Positions 62,386 to 64,000 of a stretch of 64,000 nt of DNA are shown here, one piece after another. The notes beneath the pieces were generated by a model. The model saw only the letters and a list, made by a program, of their open reading frames with translations, did no database searches and was not told the origin of the DNA. The DNA comes from Opisthocomus hoazin (lineage: Eukaryota; Chordata; Aves; Opisthocomiformes; Opisthocomidae), in NCBI RefSeq assembly GCF_030867145.1, contig NC_134431.1, forward strand, positions 11,485,089 to 11,549,088, written 5' to 3'. A program made the translations under genes and the position numbers. The first letter of the stretch is position 1. The number at the start of each line of letters is the position of its first letter.

Positions 62386-64000
62386 GGCAAACGGCTAAGA
62401 CCATATGGACATGTAAAGCAATAGTAGGAAGCAGGAATCGGCACAGCAGTTCAGCATGACGTGAGTTTTGATCTGCTTATGAGTTGAATGGATTCAGGCT
62501 ACAGTTGATAAGCTTATCTTGAAGTAAGACAGAAGTTCAGCTGCTGAAATTCCTACCATTTCACTGTCATTATACAGCTGAAAGTCAAGAACTGTCAAAC
62601 TACATGAATAATATCTATCCATATTTAATACAGCGAACTGTTGACAATTGCCTCTCATCCTTCCCCTCAGTGCATGAGCCCCACGAAACAGTTAGGAATG
62701 ATCAGACTGAATATAGGCAAATCTGTGGCCACATAACCACGCTGCAGATATGAAACTCACTGTGTCTAAAATGGAGAAAAAGAGATGATAGCAGCAAACA
62801 CAAAAAGCTAGAGAGATAATTCTTCCTGGACCACAGCAGGGAAAATGCTGGAGATTGTGCTGACACTACTGACGTTACAAATACTATGAGGCTAAGGATA
62901 ATGCAGACTAGACTTTTTTTCCCCTCCCTGTTTAGAAACAATCACGTTATATCTTCTTATAAGATATGAGAAGATTGTTATCTCGCATAATGAAAACCAA
63001 ATGACAGGCAGATAAACTTAGTAGCTGTTTATAAAGTCTTGTACAGTATTCTCAGTGGTATACAGATAAGGAAATCACATAATTGAAATGGCTACAAACA
63101 GCATTAAAAAGGCATATAAGAAGAAAATAAGGAGATCAAATGCAGAAGGCAGACAAATTTTAGATTATTGATGGAGGTGTTCTTGTGAGGCGGTTTGATT
63201 TCTCATGGGAGCTGAGCACCTCCACCTCCTCTAGGCACATGTTGTCTGAACTCTCACTGCCCTCCTTCAGTGACCCCCCCAACATCCTCACCCACCTCGG
63301 AGGACTCAAGGCTTGACGATGGGGCTTCTGGAGCAACACCCAGCTTTGCCTTTTCTTTTAAACTTTTTGCCCTTTTTTCAAGGATATCTTTGCTTGAGCA
63401 TCTTCAGAAAGAATAAATGGAAGGCAGTAGCTGCTGCTTACGGTTCTCTTCATAAATTTGAAAAATTCAAGTCCTTTCCTATCTAAATAACCAACAATAT
63501 ATATTCTTAACTTTCTCAGGTACAGAAATACCAGAGAAACATTGTTAACTGTAGGTAGAACAATAGCATAAGAGTTTCTGCTGTGAGGCAGATTTAAACT
63601 GAAAACACATTGTTAAGGTGAGGCCTGTGAGAGCTCTCAGATCTCACAGTAGAACACAAGCCTGAGTCAGAGGACCTACGTTCTGTACTCCAGAGCAGCA
63701 TCTCACAGGAGCCAGAATTCAGGTCAAAGTGGAAGTCCTTACACTGCAATAATCTTCTCTCATTAGAGAAGAAAAAAAGAATTCAGCTGGACAAATGAGC
63801 TAAAATCAGAAGACTCTTGAACAAACATCTCAAGCATTAATCATTAATGTGGAAAGAAGAAGAAAATCATCAAAATAATTGAGCAATTGCAGACGAATAC
63901 CACAATGCCTTGTATTGCCAAGAACTCATCATTGGAAATGTATACGTCTGATTTCCAGGTTTATTAATGAAACAAAAAGGCATCTACAATAGATAAATAA
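62386..64000. other. Gene-free flank, right end
   Basis: No supportable gene. AT-rich with short unrelated frames. If gene order follows human, this is the start of the long TSHZ2-side desert. Confidence 0.6.

Noticed and set aside
63655..63720. tRNA-SINE-like GAGTCAGAGGACCTACGTTCTGTACTCC
   Set aside because: Resembles SINE heads at about 28 nt only; downstream sequence does not continue into a SINE core.
1..64000. CRISPR array, prophage, bacterial defence or biosynthetic cluster
   Set aside because: No regularly spaced repeats, operons or prokaryotic gene density; the window is vertebrate nuclear DNA with spliced genes.

Overview
This window is vertebrate nuclear DNA, almost certainly from a bird. 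Three things point that way. A 5'-truncated CR1 retrotransposon tail sits at 47517-47775, with the typical CR1 3' end and the characteristic C-terminal reverse-transcriptase reading frame. Young interspersed repeats are scarce. The single gene is compact and GC-rich at its 5' end, inside an otherwise AT-rich region. The species cannot be fixed from the sequence alone.

Only one protein-coding gene can be supported: ZFP64 (zinc finger protein 64), on the minus strand. It has six coding exons between 50337 (ATG) and 40633 (end of TAG). Spliced at consensus GT/AG sites they give one uninterrupted 693-residue protein with an atypical N-terminal C2HC finger, ten C2H2 fingers and a long S/T/Q/P-rich tail ending in SIPD. 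This closely matches mammalian ZFP64 (about 681 residues). All five introns are phase 1, so every internal exon is a multiple of three. The gene starts in a CpG island (about 49745-50765) with GC boxes, a YY1-like element and an upstream reading frame that overlaps the ZFP64 start as ATGA.

Layout: 1-39983 is a gene-free flank with degenerate SINE fossils, one old CR1 end, simple repeats and small palindromes. 39965-40632 is the probable 3' UTR. 40633-50337 is ZFP64. 50338-50765 is the 5' UTR and promoter. 50766-64000 is a second gene-free flank. If the human order SALL4-ZFP64-TSHZ2 is conserved (prior knowledge, not visible here), the left side faces SALL4 and the right side faces the TSHZ2 desert. 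Both flanks would then be places to expect long-range developmental enhancers.

No bacterial-type system, CRISPR array, viral gene cluster, tRNA or rRNA was found. The most unusual material is a scatter of at least five MIR/CORE-SINE-like fossils plus two copies of another ancient amniote repeat in the flanks, the frame-neutral exon structure of ZFP64, and its uORF/start overlap.
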